Shown: in pieces, positions 1-6,546 of the stretch
Layout: each line of letters opens with the position of its first letter
Numbering within the stretch: the stretch's first letter is position 1
NCBI RefSeq assembly: GCF_001855555.1
Contig: NZ_MKCT01000017.1
Span: 434,001 to 498,000, forward strand
DNA length: 64,000 nt
From: Chromobacterium sphagni
Lineage (GTDB): Bacteria > Pseudomonadota > Gammaproteobacteria > Burkholderiales > Chromobacteriaceae
Direction: 5' to 3'
Translations under genes and position numbers: made by a program
The notes under the pieces: model-generated
The model's database searches: none
Told to the model about the DNA's origin: nothing
The model's input: the letters and a program-made list of their open reading frames with translations, nothing else

Positions 1-336
1 GGTGAAGGTGTGGCCGCAAGTGAGGTTGGAACACTGGAAGTATTCTTCCTGGGTCAAATTGCTGAGATAGCGACTAGTCCGGGTATAAGAAACTTGTTCG
101 CAGTGTGGGCAGGTGAAGGCCATTTTTCCCTCCGGCAGATGGACTAGATACAGGGTTTCCCGCACAAAAAGCCTTGGCCTCACAACCTTGGTCAAAATTG
201 CCCCCGCGCCGCATTCCTGCCTTTGGCAGCGAATAATGACTTTGCTGGTGCTAAACCCATGAACCACGCGCACAGGGCGGTAAGGCGTTTCGCAGACGGG
301 GCCGCCGCAGTGATGGCAAACGATGGTGTCTTCCAT
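1..336 (-). CDS. Ogr/Delta-type zinc-finger transcriptional activator, two finger modules (partial)
   Basis: Open from an ATG at 336 to the window edge (112 codons, C-terminus missing). Two cysteine-rich modules are visible: CHHC near residue 8 with a second pair of cysteines about 30 residues on, and CPHC near residue 76 followed by CSNLTC. P2 Ogr has one such module; the satellite phage P4 Delta protein has two fused modules, so the layout here is Delta-like. Proteins of this family activate P2-type late promoters by binding a dyad upstream of the -35 region and touching RNA polymerase. The dyads at 12390, 18158 and 27421 are likely targets. It is the third gene of a leftward early operon, 2 bases after the YmfL-like gene. 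The family call is firm; Delta-like versus Ogr-like is inferred from the module count. Confidence 0.8.
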   Translation of the reverse strand, partial: MEDTIVCHHCGGPVCETPYRPVRVVHGFSTSKVIIRCQRQECGAGAILTKVVRPRLFVRETLYLVHLPEGKMAFTCPHCEQVSYTRTSRYLSNLTQEEYFQCSNLTCGHTFT

Positions 337-338
337 GA

Positions 339-797
339 TCAGCTCCGGCAGAACACTTGAAAGGTCAGGTGGTTCATCTGCGTCACCTTGGTGCAGATGG
401 CATCGCGGATGCCTTCCAGGCGCTGGCGTTCGCGCTTGTCCACCTCGCCGTCGCGGGTGGCTTCGCGCCATTCGCGCGCCAGACGGCCCACTTCGTCCAC
501 CAGCTCCATGTACACGCGCTGGATTTCTTCATCGTCCACCGTCGCCACGTCCGGCAAAGGGATGAACACGCCGCCGGCCTCCGCCGCCACGGCCTCGGCA
601 AACAGCGTGGTGCCGCTAAAGGCTTGCATCTGCAAGGCTTCATGGACGCTGACGGATTGGCCCTTGCGTTCGTACACGCGGTTTTCCAGACCATCCTTGC
701 TAAAGCCCAAGGCAGCGGCCATTGCCGGCCAACCGCCCGGCATGGCCTTGCACATCGTCTGGTATGCGGTTCTCAATCTGTCCATTTCTTGCTCCAT
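339..797 (-). CDS. YmfL-type phage regulatory protein
   Basis: A 152-aa protein whose first 60 residues (TMCKAMPGGWPAMAAALGF, then ENRVYERKGQ) match the YmfL/CII-like family of phage regulators, and whose C-terminal half is a helical region rich in charged residues. Family members are found in the early control regions of lambdoid and P2-like prophages and are thought to bind DNA; no enzymatic motif is present. It follows the small DNA-binding gene at 825-1067 by 27 bases and precedes the zinc-finger gene by 2, so the three are probably one leftward early transcript. The exact regulatory role is not established. Confidence 0.8.
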   Translation of the reverse strand: MEQEMDRLRTAYQTMCKAMPGGWPAMAAALGFSKDGLENRVYERKGQSVSVHEALQMQAFSGTTLFAEAVAAEAGGVFIPLPDVATVDDEEIQRVYMELVDEVGRLAREWREATRDGEVDKRERQRLEGIRDAICTKVTQMNHLTFQVFCRS

Positions 798-824
798 TCC
801 ACCAGCAGGCTCGGTGTTCGGTGG

Positions 825-1067
825 TTATGCTGAAAATGCTTTTTGGATAGCATTTGCCCATTCCGTCAGACCGTGTAGGGCCAGGAAGGTGGGCAGGCCA
901 ACGAGATAGATTTCGCGGCTTAGGCTGCTCTCCGACATGCCTAGCTTTTCTTTCAGCTTATTGAAGAGGTAGCGTTCAATAGGCAGCAGGCGCATCTGCA
1001 CGGGCTTTGACTGTGCTACACCACGTGGACCGTAAACCCTTCGTCCACTCTGTGCGGTGGTGGTCAT
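825..1067 (-). CDS. small probable ribbon-helix-helix DNA-binding protein (Cox-like position)
   Basis: An 80-aa basic protein starting MTTTAQSGRR at the ATG at 1067; longer upstream starts would run through the operator repeats and are unlikely. Residues 24-62 (strand-like MRLLPIERYLFNKL, then helix-turn-helix-like SESSLSREIYLVGLP) resemble a ribbon-helix-helix domain. It is divergent from the repressor gene and is the first gene of the leftward early operon, the place occupied by cox in P2. A role as anti-repressor or excisionase is inferred from position only. Confidence 0.6.
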   Translation of the reverse strand: MTTTAQSGRRVYGPRGVAQSKPVQMRLLPIERYLFNKLKEKLGMSESSLSREIYLVGLPTFLALHGLTEWANAIQKAFSA

Positions 1068-1080
1068 ATGCGGTACCATC

Positions 1081-1151
1081 ATCTGAAATCTGAATTGCTT
1101 TGCATCGTACATCTGAAATCTGAATGTTGCAACATGTTTCCGTCTGAAAAT
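1081..1151. promoter_or_regulatory. three evenly spaced operator-like repeats of the lysis-lysogeny switch
   Basis: The 15-mer ATCTGAAATCTGAAT occurs exactly at 1081-1095 and 1111-1125, and a degenerate copy (GTCTGAAAAT) sits at 1142-1151. The steps of 30 and 31 bases are close to three helical turns, so all three would face the same side of the helix. The array lies between the divergent early genes and the repressor, as expected for repressor and Cox-like binding sites. Binding is inferred. Confidence 0.65.
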
Positions 1152-1181
1152 GGATGGGTGCGCTTTGCGAGAGGTAAAAAA

Positions 1182-1505
1182 TTGAATATTGGGGACCGGC
1201 TTCGAGAGGAAAGAAACCGACTTGGCCTTACGCAGCAGGATGGTGCAAAGGCCGCAGGCGTTGGCTATACGACTTATATGGCGTATGAAGCTGGCCGCAG
1301 CTTTCCCAACGCTGAAGCCCTCAACCTTCTGCATGCTGTAGGTTTCGATGTCTTGTACGTTGTGACAGGTGTTCGCAATGGTGCAGCGCTGTCGAATGAG
1401 GACAGCAGCTTGCTTGCAGACTTAAACCAAGTAGATGAGAAAGGCCGTACTTTGGCCGTTACCACCATGCGCAGCCTACTGGATACCTACAAGCGCTTGT
1501 CGTAG
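1182..1505 (+). CDS. XRE-family phage repressor (C/CI-like, no peptidase domain)
   Basis: A 107-aa protein from a TTG start at 1182, chosen because GAGAGG lies 7 bases upstream and because the helix-turn-helix begins at once (NIGDRLREERNRLGLTQQ). The HTH_XRE domain covers roughly residues 2-60 (TQQDGAKAAGVGYTTYMAYE). The remaining C-terminal part is short and has no LexA-type peptidase motif, so induction is unlikely to be by RecA-driven self-cleavage; P2 C is similarly small and not SOS-cleaved. An in-frame ATG at 1134 would add 16 residues that read through the third operator repeat. A terminator follows at 1529. Confidence 0.8.
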   Translation: MNIGDRLREERNRLGLTQQDGAKAAGVGYTTYMAYEAGRSFPNAEALNLLHAVGFDVLYVVTGVRNGAALSNEDSSLLADLNQVDEKGRTLAVTTMRSLLDTYKRLS

Positions 1506-1528
1506 GCCAACCCCACCCGCCCAAACAG

Positions 1529-1553
1529 AAGCCCGGACTTAGCCGGGCTTTTC
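1529..1553 (+). terminator. rho-independent terminator after the repressor
   Basis: AGCCCGG, a short loop, CCGGGCT and TTTT, starting 24 bases after the repressor stop codon. Confidence 0.75.
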
Positions 1554-1615
1554 CATATGTGAATCACATCTATCAATCATGTTATCCTTGCTTTTCAAAT
1601 GGCATTTTGTGCCAA

Positions 1616-1708
1616 CAAAAACAAAGCTCAGGACATAAAACATGAAATATCTATCGTTCGCCGTTCTGGCGTTCTCACTCTCCAGTCCGCTGATGGCCGC
1701 ACCCAAAT
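1616..1708 (+). repeat. leader and signal-peptide repeat, copy 1
   Basis: 93 bases covering the upstream region, ribosome-binding site and signal-peptide codons of the gene at 1642. It is repeated with only a few mismatches at 2083-2175, 467 bases downstream. Confidence 0.85.
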
Positions 1709-2112
1709 GGGACGAGGTCGCTATCATCAAAGCGGTAGGGGTGAAAGTTATGAAAAAGAAAATCGAACAAGATGGCACCTGCAAGATGACCAGCTACACC
1801 TTCAAATCCCTGCCAGACATGGTTCTGGAATTCCGCTGCAACCGAGTAAACGTGGCCTGGGATCGCTTCCCCGAAAAAGGCTATGAGAAGAAAAACCAAG
1901 AAGCTGCACAGCTCGCAAAACTCGCAGCATCAGCGTTATCTCAAGGTAGCGGCAAAGAGGTTGACGATGCCATGAGTGGCCAAGTCATGAAAGAGCGGTC
2001 CCTACTCTCTGGCCTGACAGTAGGTGGTTCGTGCAGTTCCGCAAGCTGCTTGCTTACTTACCACCCCCGCGCAGGTAAGGTTCAAAAACAAAGCTCAGGA
2101 CATAAACCATGA
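1642..2112 (+). CDS. secreted hypothetical protein, paralogue of the gene at 2499
   Basis: A 156-aa protein with a clear signal peptide (MKYLSFAVLAFSLSSPLMAA, cleavage after AMAA-type site). The mature part aligns end to end with the protein at 2499-2936: both have (A/S)I(I/V)KAVGVK, VLEFRCNRVNVAW, PEKG(Y/F)EKKNQ and SLLS(G/K)LTVGGSC, with conserved cysteines. No domain is recognised. The last 13 or so residues are encoded by the leader of the duplicated segment that follows, so the natural C-terminus was probably lost when that segment inserted; the paralogue ends right after LLTYRPPRK. The stop overlaps the next ATG. Likely periplasmic; function unknown. Confidence 0.75.
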   Translation: MKYLSFAVLAFSLSSPLMAAPKWDEVAIIKAVGVKVMKKKIEQDGTCKMTSYTFKSLPDMVLEFRCNRVNVAWDRFPEKGYEKKNQEAAQLAKLAASALSQGSGKEVDDAMSGQVMKERSLLSGLTVGGSCSSASCLLTYHPRAGKVQKQSSGHKP

Positions 2113-2175
2113 AATATCTATCGCTCGCCGTTCTGGCGCTCCCACTCTCCAGCCCGCTGATGGCCGCGCCCAAAT
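2083..2175 (+). repeat. leader and signal-peptide repeat, copy 2
   Basis: Near-identical copy of 1616-1708. It gives the gene at 2109 the same ribosome-binding site and signal peptide as the gene at 1642, although the mature proteins are unrelated. Confidence 0.85.
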
Positions 2176-2495
2176 CCAAGCCCAAGGCGCTAGCGCAAGA
2201 AACGCTGCAGTTCATCAACGACATGGAAGCGAACTTGCAAATCGCTATCCGCATCGGTGACAAGTACGCCTTCTACGACTACATCGAGAAGCCGACCCTA
2301 GCGATGGCTGACAAGTGGCCAGCAGTTGGCTCCAAGGGATATGACGATTACGTCCGCTGCCAGTTTGCTGTGCAGGATTTCCGCGTTTATGCCCAGGATC
2401 AGTTCAAGGCTAAGGGCATGCTGCCCAAGAACACGCCGACCACGAAGGAATACTTGCGCAACAAGCGCGAGTGCCAAGCCGCGCTGAAGGCATAA
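2109..2495 (+). CDS. secreted hypothetical protein
   Basis: 128 aa with a signal peptide almost identical to that of the preceding gene (MKYLSLAVLALPLSSPLMAA). The mature part (about 108 residues, two cysteines, helical, charged) shows no similarity to its neighbours or to a family I know. The start codon overlaps the stop of the upstream gene and the next gene begins 3 bases after its stop, so the small genes from 1642 to 3159 look like one rightward transcript. Function unknown; the borrowed leader implies export to the periplasm. Confidence 0.7.
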   Translation: MKYLSLAVLALPLSSPLMAAPKSKPKALAQETLQFINDMEANLQIAIRIGDKYAFYDYIEKPTLAMADKWPAVGSKGYDDYVRCQFAVQDFRVYAQDQFKAKGMLPKNTPTTKEYLRNKRECQAALKA

Positions 2496-2498
2496 GCT

Positions 2499-2936
2499 AT
2501 GAAGCCATTTCTCCCCGCCTTGGCAATAACCTTGCTGCCAGTTTTGTCCCTTGCTGAACCCATGTGGAACGAGTCTGCCATCGTCAAAGCCGTTGGCGTC
2601 AAACCCATCAGCAAGAAAGCTGAATACGACGACGGCTGCAATGTGAAGCGCTACGCCTTCCTGAAAGACCCCAGCGTGGTGCTGGAATTCCGTTGCAACC
2701 GGGTAAATGTGGCATGGTCTCAATACCCCGAAAAAGGGTTCGAGAAGAAAAACCAGATCGCTCTCCAGCTCGCCACCCGCGCGGCGGCGGCACTGTCCCA
2801 GGGCCGCGGTGGCGAGATCGACGACGCCATGAAGGGGAACGTGCTGCGCGACCGCTCGCTATTGTCAAAGCTGACCGTAGGCGGTTCTTGCATATCTACC
2901 GATTGCCTCTTGACCTACCGCCCGCCACGCAAATAA
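2499..2936 (+). CDS. secreted hypothetical protein, paralogue of the gene at 1642
   Basis: 145 aa, signal peptide MKPFLPALAITLLPVLSLAE, then a mature region sharing VLEFRCNRVNVAW, EKKNQ and LTVGGSC with the protein at 1642. The four conserved cysteines suggest two disulphides in the periplasm. It differs from its paralogue in leader and signal peptide, so the shared part is the mature domain only. No known domain or catalytic motif. Genes expressed beside a phage repressor are often lysogenic-conversion functions, but nothing here shows which. Confidence 0.7.
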   Translation: MKPFLPALAITLLPVLSLAEPMWNESAIVKAVGVKPISKKAEYDDGCNVKRYAFLKDPSVVLEFRCNRVNVAWSQYPEKGFEKKNQIALQLATRAAAALSQGRGGEIDDAMKGNVLRDRSLLSKLTVGGSCISTDCLLTYRPPRK

Positions 2937-2949
2937 GGGAAGAGACACC

Positions 2950-3159
2950 ATGGCTAGCATCAAAGATGTTACCCCCGCGATTATTCAGCTCTGGCTGTTG
3001 CGTCCTACCGAGCAAAGACGGCGCATTGACGTTCAGCCCTTTGTCGATGAGCTGAAGGAGCTGCATCCAAACCTGATAGCGCCATTGAAGCGTGGCCGCT
3101 GGCGCCCATACTACGATCCCATGATGCTGCTCTTGCAAGATCATCTCGAATCGTACTGA
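2950..3159 (+). CDS. small hypothetical protein
   Basis: A 69-aa protein with a good ribosome-binding site (GGAAGAG, 6 bases before the ATG) 13 bases after the preceding gene. No signal peptide or recognisable domain; it contains a basic-aromatic stretch (KRGRWRPYYDP). Its 3' end overlaps the convergent gene at 3141-3467 by 19 bases. Probably cytoplasmic; function unknown. Confidence 0.55.
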   Translation: MASIKDVTPAIIQLWLLRPTEQRRRIDVQPFVDELKELHPNLIAPLKRGRWRPYYDPMMLLLQDHLESY

Positions 3160-3467
3160 ACCGCAAACAGCGCCGCCATGCAGACCTCACGCGGCGCGCT
3201 GATCAACAGGACTTTATGCGGGCGGGTGCTGCCGCTGACCAAACAGGACAAGGCAGCATCGAAAGCGTCCCGCACCTCATCGCCCCGATTCATGGCGATG
3301 TCCGACACGATCTTGGCCGACTCGAACCAGTCGCGGCAGTAGTGGGGATGATGGAAGTAGGGCGCGTCCCGCACTTCGTCGGGGATGCGCCAGTAGCTGG
3401 CGGCGATGGCTTCGTTCAAGTCATCGTCGGACAGGGCGGCATATTGGTTCAGGCGGCTAAAGTCCAT
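3141..3467 (-). CDS. hypothetical protein
   Basis: 108 aa from the ATG at 3467, which has GGAGCG 7 bases upstream. It begins MDFSRLNQYAALSDDDLNEA, is acidic in its N-terminal third and has a conserved-looking aromatic/histidine segment (YFHHPHYCRDWFESAK). No family recognised. It is convergent with the small secreted-protein operon and is separated from hicB by a bidirectional terminator, so it is transcribed on its own. Function unknown. Confidence 0.6.
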   Translation of the reverse strand: MDFSRLNQYAALSDDDLNEAIAASYWRIPDEVRDAPYFHHPHYCRDWFESAKIVSDIAMNRGDEVRDAFDAALSCLVSGSTRPHKVLLISAPREVCMAALFAVQYDSR

Positions 3468-3564
3468 GTGAGCGCTCCGGCATTTGGATGCGCCTACTGT
3501 AGCCGCGCCGGCGGCCTGGCGGTCGGCCGCTCTGTTGTGCCGCTCCCCGATACAACTTCCGCCC

Positions 3565-3598
3565 AAAAAATAAGCGCCTCCAGCAAGAGGCGCTTTTT
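3565..3598. terminator. bidirectional terminator between hicB and the 3141-3467 gene
   Basis: AAGCGCCTC, 6-base loop, GAGGCGCTT, with AAAAAA on the left and TTTTT on the right. It can end leftward transcription coming from hicAB. Confidence 0.8.
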
Positions 3599-3653
3599 CA
3601 TTGCCCTGGCGGCGGTTGCGCACAGGGTTATCCACTGGCGATGGTGGACAGCC

Positions 3654-4064
3654 CTATGCGGACTGCTGAAGTTCCTTCAGCGCGGACCGAGCCAGGAAGC
3701 CGGAGCGACTGTCGTACTCAGGATGGGCGCCAACAAAGTCATCAATGCGGCGGATCAGGTTTGCCGGGAGCGTGACATTGATCTTGGTGGCCTTGCCCAA
3801 ATAGCGGGTAATGTCCACCTCCACCACTGCCCAGATAAAGCCCTGGTACTCAGGATTGGCGGAGTGGGCCTGCACCGTCCCAGCAGTGGGGATGATGGCG
3901 TCGTCCTCGTCCAGCCCCTCCAGGTGCAGGTCGATGGCCTCTTTTGCGCTGCTCATGGCTTCATCCAGGGTATCACCCGCGGAGAAGCATCCTGGGATAT
4001 CTGGCACGATCACGCCGTAGGCGTGGTCGGTGTCGCCCGGCTCGATGGCGATTGGAAACAACAT
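3654..4064 (-). CDS. hicB: HicB-family antitoxin
   Basis: 136 aa from the ATG at 4064 (AAGGGA upstream). The N-terminal part (MLFPIAIEPGD, GVIVPDIPGCFSAGDTLDEA) is the partly degraded RNase H-like HicB fold; the C-terminal part (INVTLPANLIRRIDDFV then RSGFLARSALKEL) is a ribbon-helix-helix DNA-binding domain. HicB neutralises HicA and autorepresses the operon. Family members of this form are common in P2-like prophages. It follows hicA by 74 bases; an alternative start overlapping the hicA stop (4139) would add about 25 residues that do not look conserved. Confidence 0.9.
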   Translation of the reverse strand: MLFPIAIEPGDTDHAYGVIVPDIPGCFSAGDTLDEAMSSAKEAIDLHLEGLDEDDAIIPTAGTVQAHSANPEYQGFIWAVVEVDITRYLGKATKINVTLPANLIRRIDDFVGAHPEYDSRSGFLARSALKELQQSA

Positions 4065-4138
4065 GGTCTTGGTTCCCTTGGTTGTAGCGGGCTGATGCTT
4101 GGCAGGAAAGCCAACCCCTTGCGGGGCTGGCTGCTTCA

Positions 4139-4321
4139 TCACTTCAATCCGGCTTGTTTCAGCATGCTATTCCACGTTCCGATTTTGTAATCTTTGGTGG
4201 GATGCTTGACTGTTACTCGGCCGGGTTTGGTGGGATGCTTGAACTGGTGGTGACTACCCTTGCAGGCAACTTCAAACCACCCGTCATCCATCAGCATCCT
4301 TATGAACTCCCGACTATTCAT
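4139..4321 (-). CDS. hicA: HicA-family mRNA interferase toxin
   Basis: 60 aa from the ATG at 4321 (MNSREFIRMLMDDGW), a typical HicA length. It shows the double-stranded-RNA-binding-like fold signature with the catalytic histidine in GSHHQFKHP and the motif GTWNSMLKQAGL at the end. HicA cleaves mRNA when free of HicB. The toxin-first order is the usual one. The pair lies just left of a broken copy of the 3' end of gene D, so it belongs to the older cargo on this side of D. It may stabilise the prophage or act in phage defence; that role is inference. Confidence 0.9.
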   Translation of the reverse strand: MNSREFIRMLMDDGWFEVACKGSHHQFKHPTKPGRVTVKHPTKDYKIGTWNSMLKQAGLK

Positions 4322-4398
4322 CCTGCCCCTTGTTTCGTTGTTGATGGGGTTACTATAACTCTGATAGGGTGGCGTGTCAATAACTCTGGGGTTATTTG

Positions 4399-4500
4399 TC
4401 ATCCGACCACATCTTCCAGCCGCGCCTCCAGCTCCAGCGCGGTGGTGTAGCCGCCACTGCCAGCTGATGCGTGATCATCTTCAATACCCTGCCAGTGATT
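4399..4500 (-). pseudogene. remnant of a second gene D 3' end
   Basis: About 100 bases that match the 3' end of the intact D gene at 5332-5430. The encoded ends correspond: intact ...THQLGDGGYTTALELEARLKSID, remnant ...ITHQLA (one-base shift) GGYTTALELEARLEDVVG. The copy has a frameshift and no 5' part. It marks the left border of the block that holds the aegerolysin gene. Confidence 0.85.
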
Positions 4501-4601
4501 TGGATGGTTGGTTTTATGGGTTGGTGTGTGACAGAAGATGCTGAGGTGGTGACGATCAATCCGATTGGGCACAGCTTTTATGGTATTGGGGTGTGTCAAA
4601 T

Positions 4602-4641
4602 GAAAATTGCCGTTAACTTGTAAAAGTTAACGGCAATTTTC
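4602..4641. terminator. perfect 18-bp inverted repeat, likely bidirectional terminator
   Basis: GAAAATTGCCGTTAACTT, loop GTAA, then the exact complement. It starts 30 bases after the aegerolysin stop codon (reading leftward); the stem's own A/T ends supply the U tract in both directions. Confidence 0.75.
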
Positions 4642-4671
4642 ATAACCAATCTGTGTGGTTTTTTGGGGGGT

Positions 4672-5103
4672 TCACGCTTGTTTTTGACGTTTTTTCTTCA
4701 TGGTTTCAAGGGTCACATTGCCCAGCGCTCCGCTGTCCAAATTCGCGCCAGATGGCTCAGTGATGTAGCGGTTATAGGGAGGCTGAGCGCCGGCAGGGCT
4801 GAAGTTTGAACTATTTTCTTTTGATCCCCAGGGACAATCCCAAGTATATGTGCCAACCTTGGTTGATCCATCATAAATATCAAAAGACCCCTCAGTGCCA
4901 GATGAGGCATTTTCACGGCCGCAAGCATAGATTGTGTAAGTGTCGTCTTCAGTAATTACTTGGCCTTCGATTTGACTGGCTGGAATTTCCTCGTCTTTAT
5001 TGCCTTCTGCATAGAACTTACCCCAGGAATGGGCCACATTTTTGATAGTAACTGTATAGTTGTCAGGAACAATCGTAATTGCCACCCACTGAGCATAGGC
5101 CAT
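4672..5103 (-). CDS. aegerolysin-family membrane-binding protein
   Basis: 143 aa, the usual aegerolysin size. Hallmarks run the whole length: MAYAQWV start, VTIKN, SWGKFYAEGNKDEEI, ACGRENASSGTEGSFD, the signature WDCPWGSK, and SGALG near the end. Fungal ostreolysin A / pleurotolysin A share these and bind sphingomyelin-cholesterol or ceramide phosphoethanolamine membranes; with a MACPF partner they form pores. Bacterial members include insecticidal proteins. There is no signal peptide, as is normal for the family, so release may depend on cell lysis. It lies between gene D and a broken D remnant, with its own promoter-like sequence, ribosome-binding site AAGGA and terminator. No MACPF gene is in the window; an aerolysin-type toxin is in the same prophage. 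Confidence 0.92.
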   Translation of the reverse strand: MAYAQWVAITIVPDNYTVTIKNVAHSWGKFYAEGNKDEEIPASQIEGQVITEDDTYTIYACGRENASSGTEGSFDIYDGSTKVGTYTWDCPWGSKENSSNFSPAGAQPPYNRYITEPSGANLDSGALGNVTLETMKKKRQKQA

Positions 5104-5190
5104 GGTAAATCCTTAAGAATAGTTGGAAAAGTCATGTGGGATTGATACCCCTGAACTTTTATAGATCATGCTGTTTGATTATGCTGTAAG

Positions 5191-5203
5191 TGTATGTATT
5201 ATA
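5191..5203 (-). promoter_or_regulatory. candidate promoter of the aegerolysin gene
   Basis: A perfect TATAAT (reverse strand, 5203-5198) lies in an AT-rich stretch 95 bases before the start codon. A TGACAA about 19 bases upstream is a poor -35, so the site is a -10 candidate only. No TTGTG-N11-CACAA late site was seen here, which suggests expression independent of the late activator, with possible read-through from D. Confidence 0.45.
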
Positions 5204-5331
5204 CTGTACTAATTGGCAGGTTTTGTCATGGTCCTGCATTAGGTGCTTCAGTATCTAAATATTGATTCCGTTCTGAGTTGCACTCAGATGTCAATTTCGA
5301 TTTGGAAAACCCATAAAGAAGTTTCATTAAG

Positions 5332-6546
5332 TTAGTCGATACTTTTCAGCCTTGCCTCCAGCTCCAGCGCCGTGGTGTAGCCGCCGTCTCCCAGCTGGTG
5401 GGTGACTTTCTTCAATACCCAGCCGGTGGCGTCGATGACGGGCTTGAAGCCTTGCACCTGGGCCGGCAGCTCGGGGAATAGCTCCGGGCAGCCTTCGGCC
5501 AGGGTGATGGAGAATTCCGCTACGCCGCGCTGCAGCTTTTGCCAGGCGGCCTTGGCACCTTGCAGGGCAGTCGCCTCGCTGACGTAGACATGTCGCAGCA
5601 CCTTCACGTTTTGGCTGCTCGGCTCCATCCCCTTCTGCTGTATCGCCGTCAACTTGGTGCGCTTGCTCTTGCGGCCGAGCTTGGTGACGGTGGCGCGGCG
5701 TTCAAACTTGGTGTTCGCGTCCACGATCACCTCGCCCTTTTTCGCGCCGCGCACGTCATGCCAGTAGGCTTTGACGGCGGTATAGGCGTTGCGGTCGGCG
5801 ACATTGAAGCGGTGGTTATCGCCGCTCCGGCGGCTGATCAGGCAGGCGGGGAAGGGGCGGCCGGTGACGGTTTCGGCGTCGCCGGCTTTGCAGAAGATCA
5901 GCCGACTGGCCTTCACGGTGGCGATGGCGTCGTACTGCTTGGCTAGGCGGGTCAGCAGATTGGCGTCGCTCTCGCTGGTCTGGTCGATATGCTCCACCTT
6001 CTGCCTGGCCAGCCAGGCGGGGATGGCCGGCGTCAGGCCGTTGGCCTTGGCGATGGCCTGCACGATGGCGCCCAAGGTGGTCTTGTGCCAGCTCTTTTCC
6101 CGCTTGGTGGCGATGCCGGCGCGCAGATCGGTGGCGCGGGCGCGTAGCGTGAGGGTGTCCGGCGCCCCGGTGTGTTCCACCTCGTCAACGATGTAGCTGC
6201 CCTTGTCCACCAGCGCCTGGCCGGCCCAGCCGATGGCCACGCTGACGGTGACGCCGCGTTCCGGGATGTCCAGCTTGCCGTCGCTGTCGTCCAGCACGAT
6301 ATCTAGCTGGTCCGCCTCGAATCCGCGGTTGTCGGTCAGGCTCAGGCTGATCAGCCGCGGCTCCAGCTTGGCGGTGATGTCCTTGCCGGATAGCACGATG
6401 CGGCAGGCCGGCCGCTTGGGCTGGCCTAGCGCGCCGCCGATGCCGCCCAGGGTGTCGCCCAACATGTCACCGACGCCGCCCAGCATGTCGGCGCCCTGTT
6501 GGTAGAGCTGGCCGCCGGCGCCGGCCGCGTCGTCTATCAGGCTCAT
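5332..6546 (-). CDS. D: phage late control protein D (baseplate hub)
   Basis: 404 aa, matching P2 gpD in position and type. After a glycine-rich N-terminal segment, residues from about 45 on (PACRIVLSGKDITAKLEPRL, SLSLTDNRGFEADQLDI) are the Phage_GPD / gp27-like hub fold. It forms the baseplate hub that carries the gpV spike. Its start overlaps the stop of U. The 3' end is duplicated in broken form at 4399-4500, so this allele probably arrived by recombination together with the aegerolysin block. Confidence 0.92.
   Translation of the reverse strand: MSLIDDAAGAGGQLYQQGADMLGGVGDMLGDTLGGIGGALGQPKRPACRIVLSGKDITAKLEPRLISLSLTDNRGFEADQLDIVLDDSDGKLDIPERGVTVSVAIGWAGQALVDKGSYIVDEVEHTGAPDTLTLRARATDLRAGIATKREKSWHKTTLGAIVQAIAKANGLTPAIPAWLARQKVEHIDQTSESDANLLTRLAKQYDAIATVKASRLIFCKAGDAETVTGRPFPACLISRRSGDNHRFNVADRNAYTAVKAYWHDVRGAKKGEVIVDANTKFERRATVTKLGRKSKRTKLTAIQQKGMEPSSQNVKVLRHVYVSEATALQGAKAAWQKLQRGVAEFSITLAEGCPELFPELPAQVQGFKPVIDATGWVLKKVTHQLGDGGYTTALELEARLKSID

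Noticed and set aside
3654-4142. Longer HicB start overlapping the hicA stop
   Set aside because: The extra ~25 residues are not HicB-like, and the ATG at 4064 has a good ribosome-binding site and the usual family N-terminus.
4399-4599. Open frame ending GGYTTALELEARLEDVVG as an independent gene
   Set aside because: The end is a frameshifted copy of the D 3' end and the N-terminal part is unrelated read-through.
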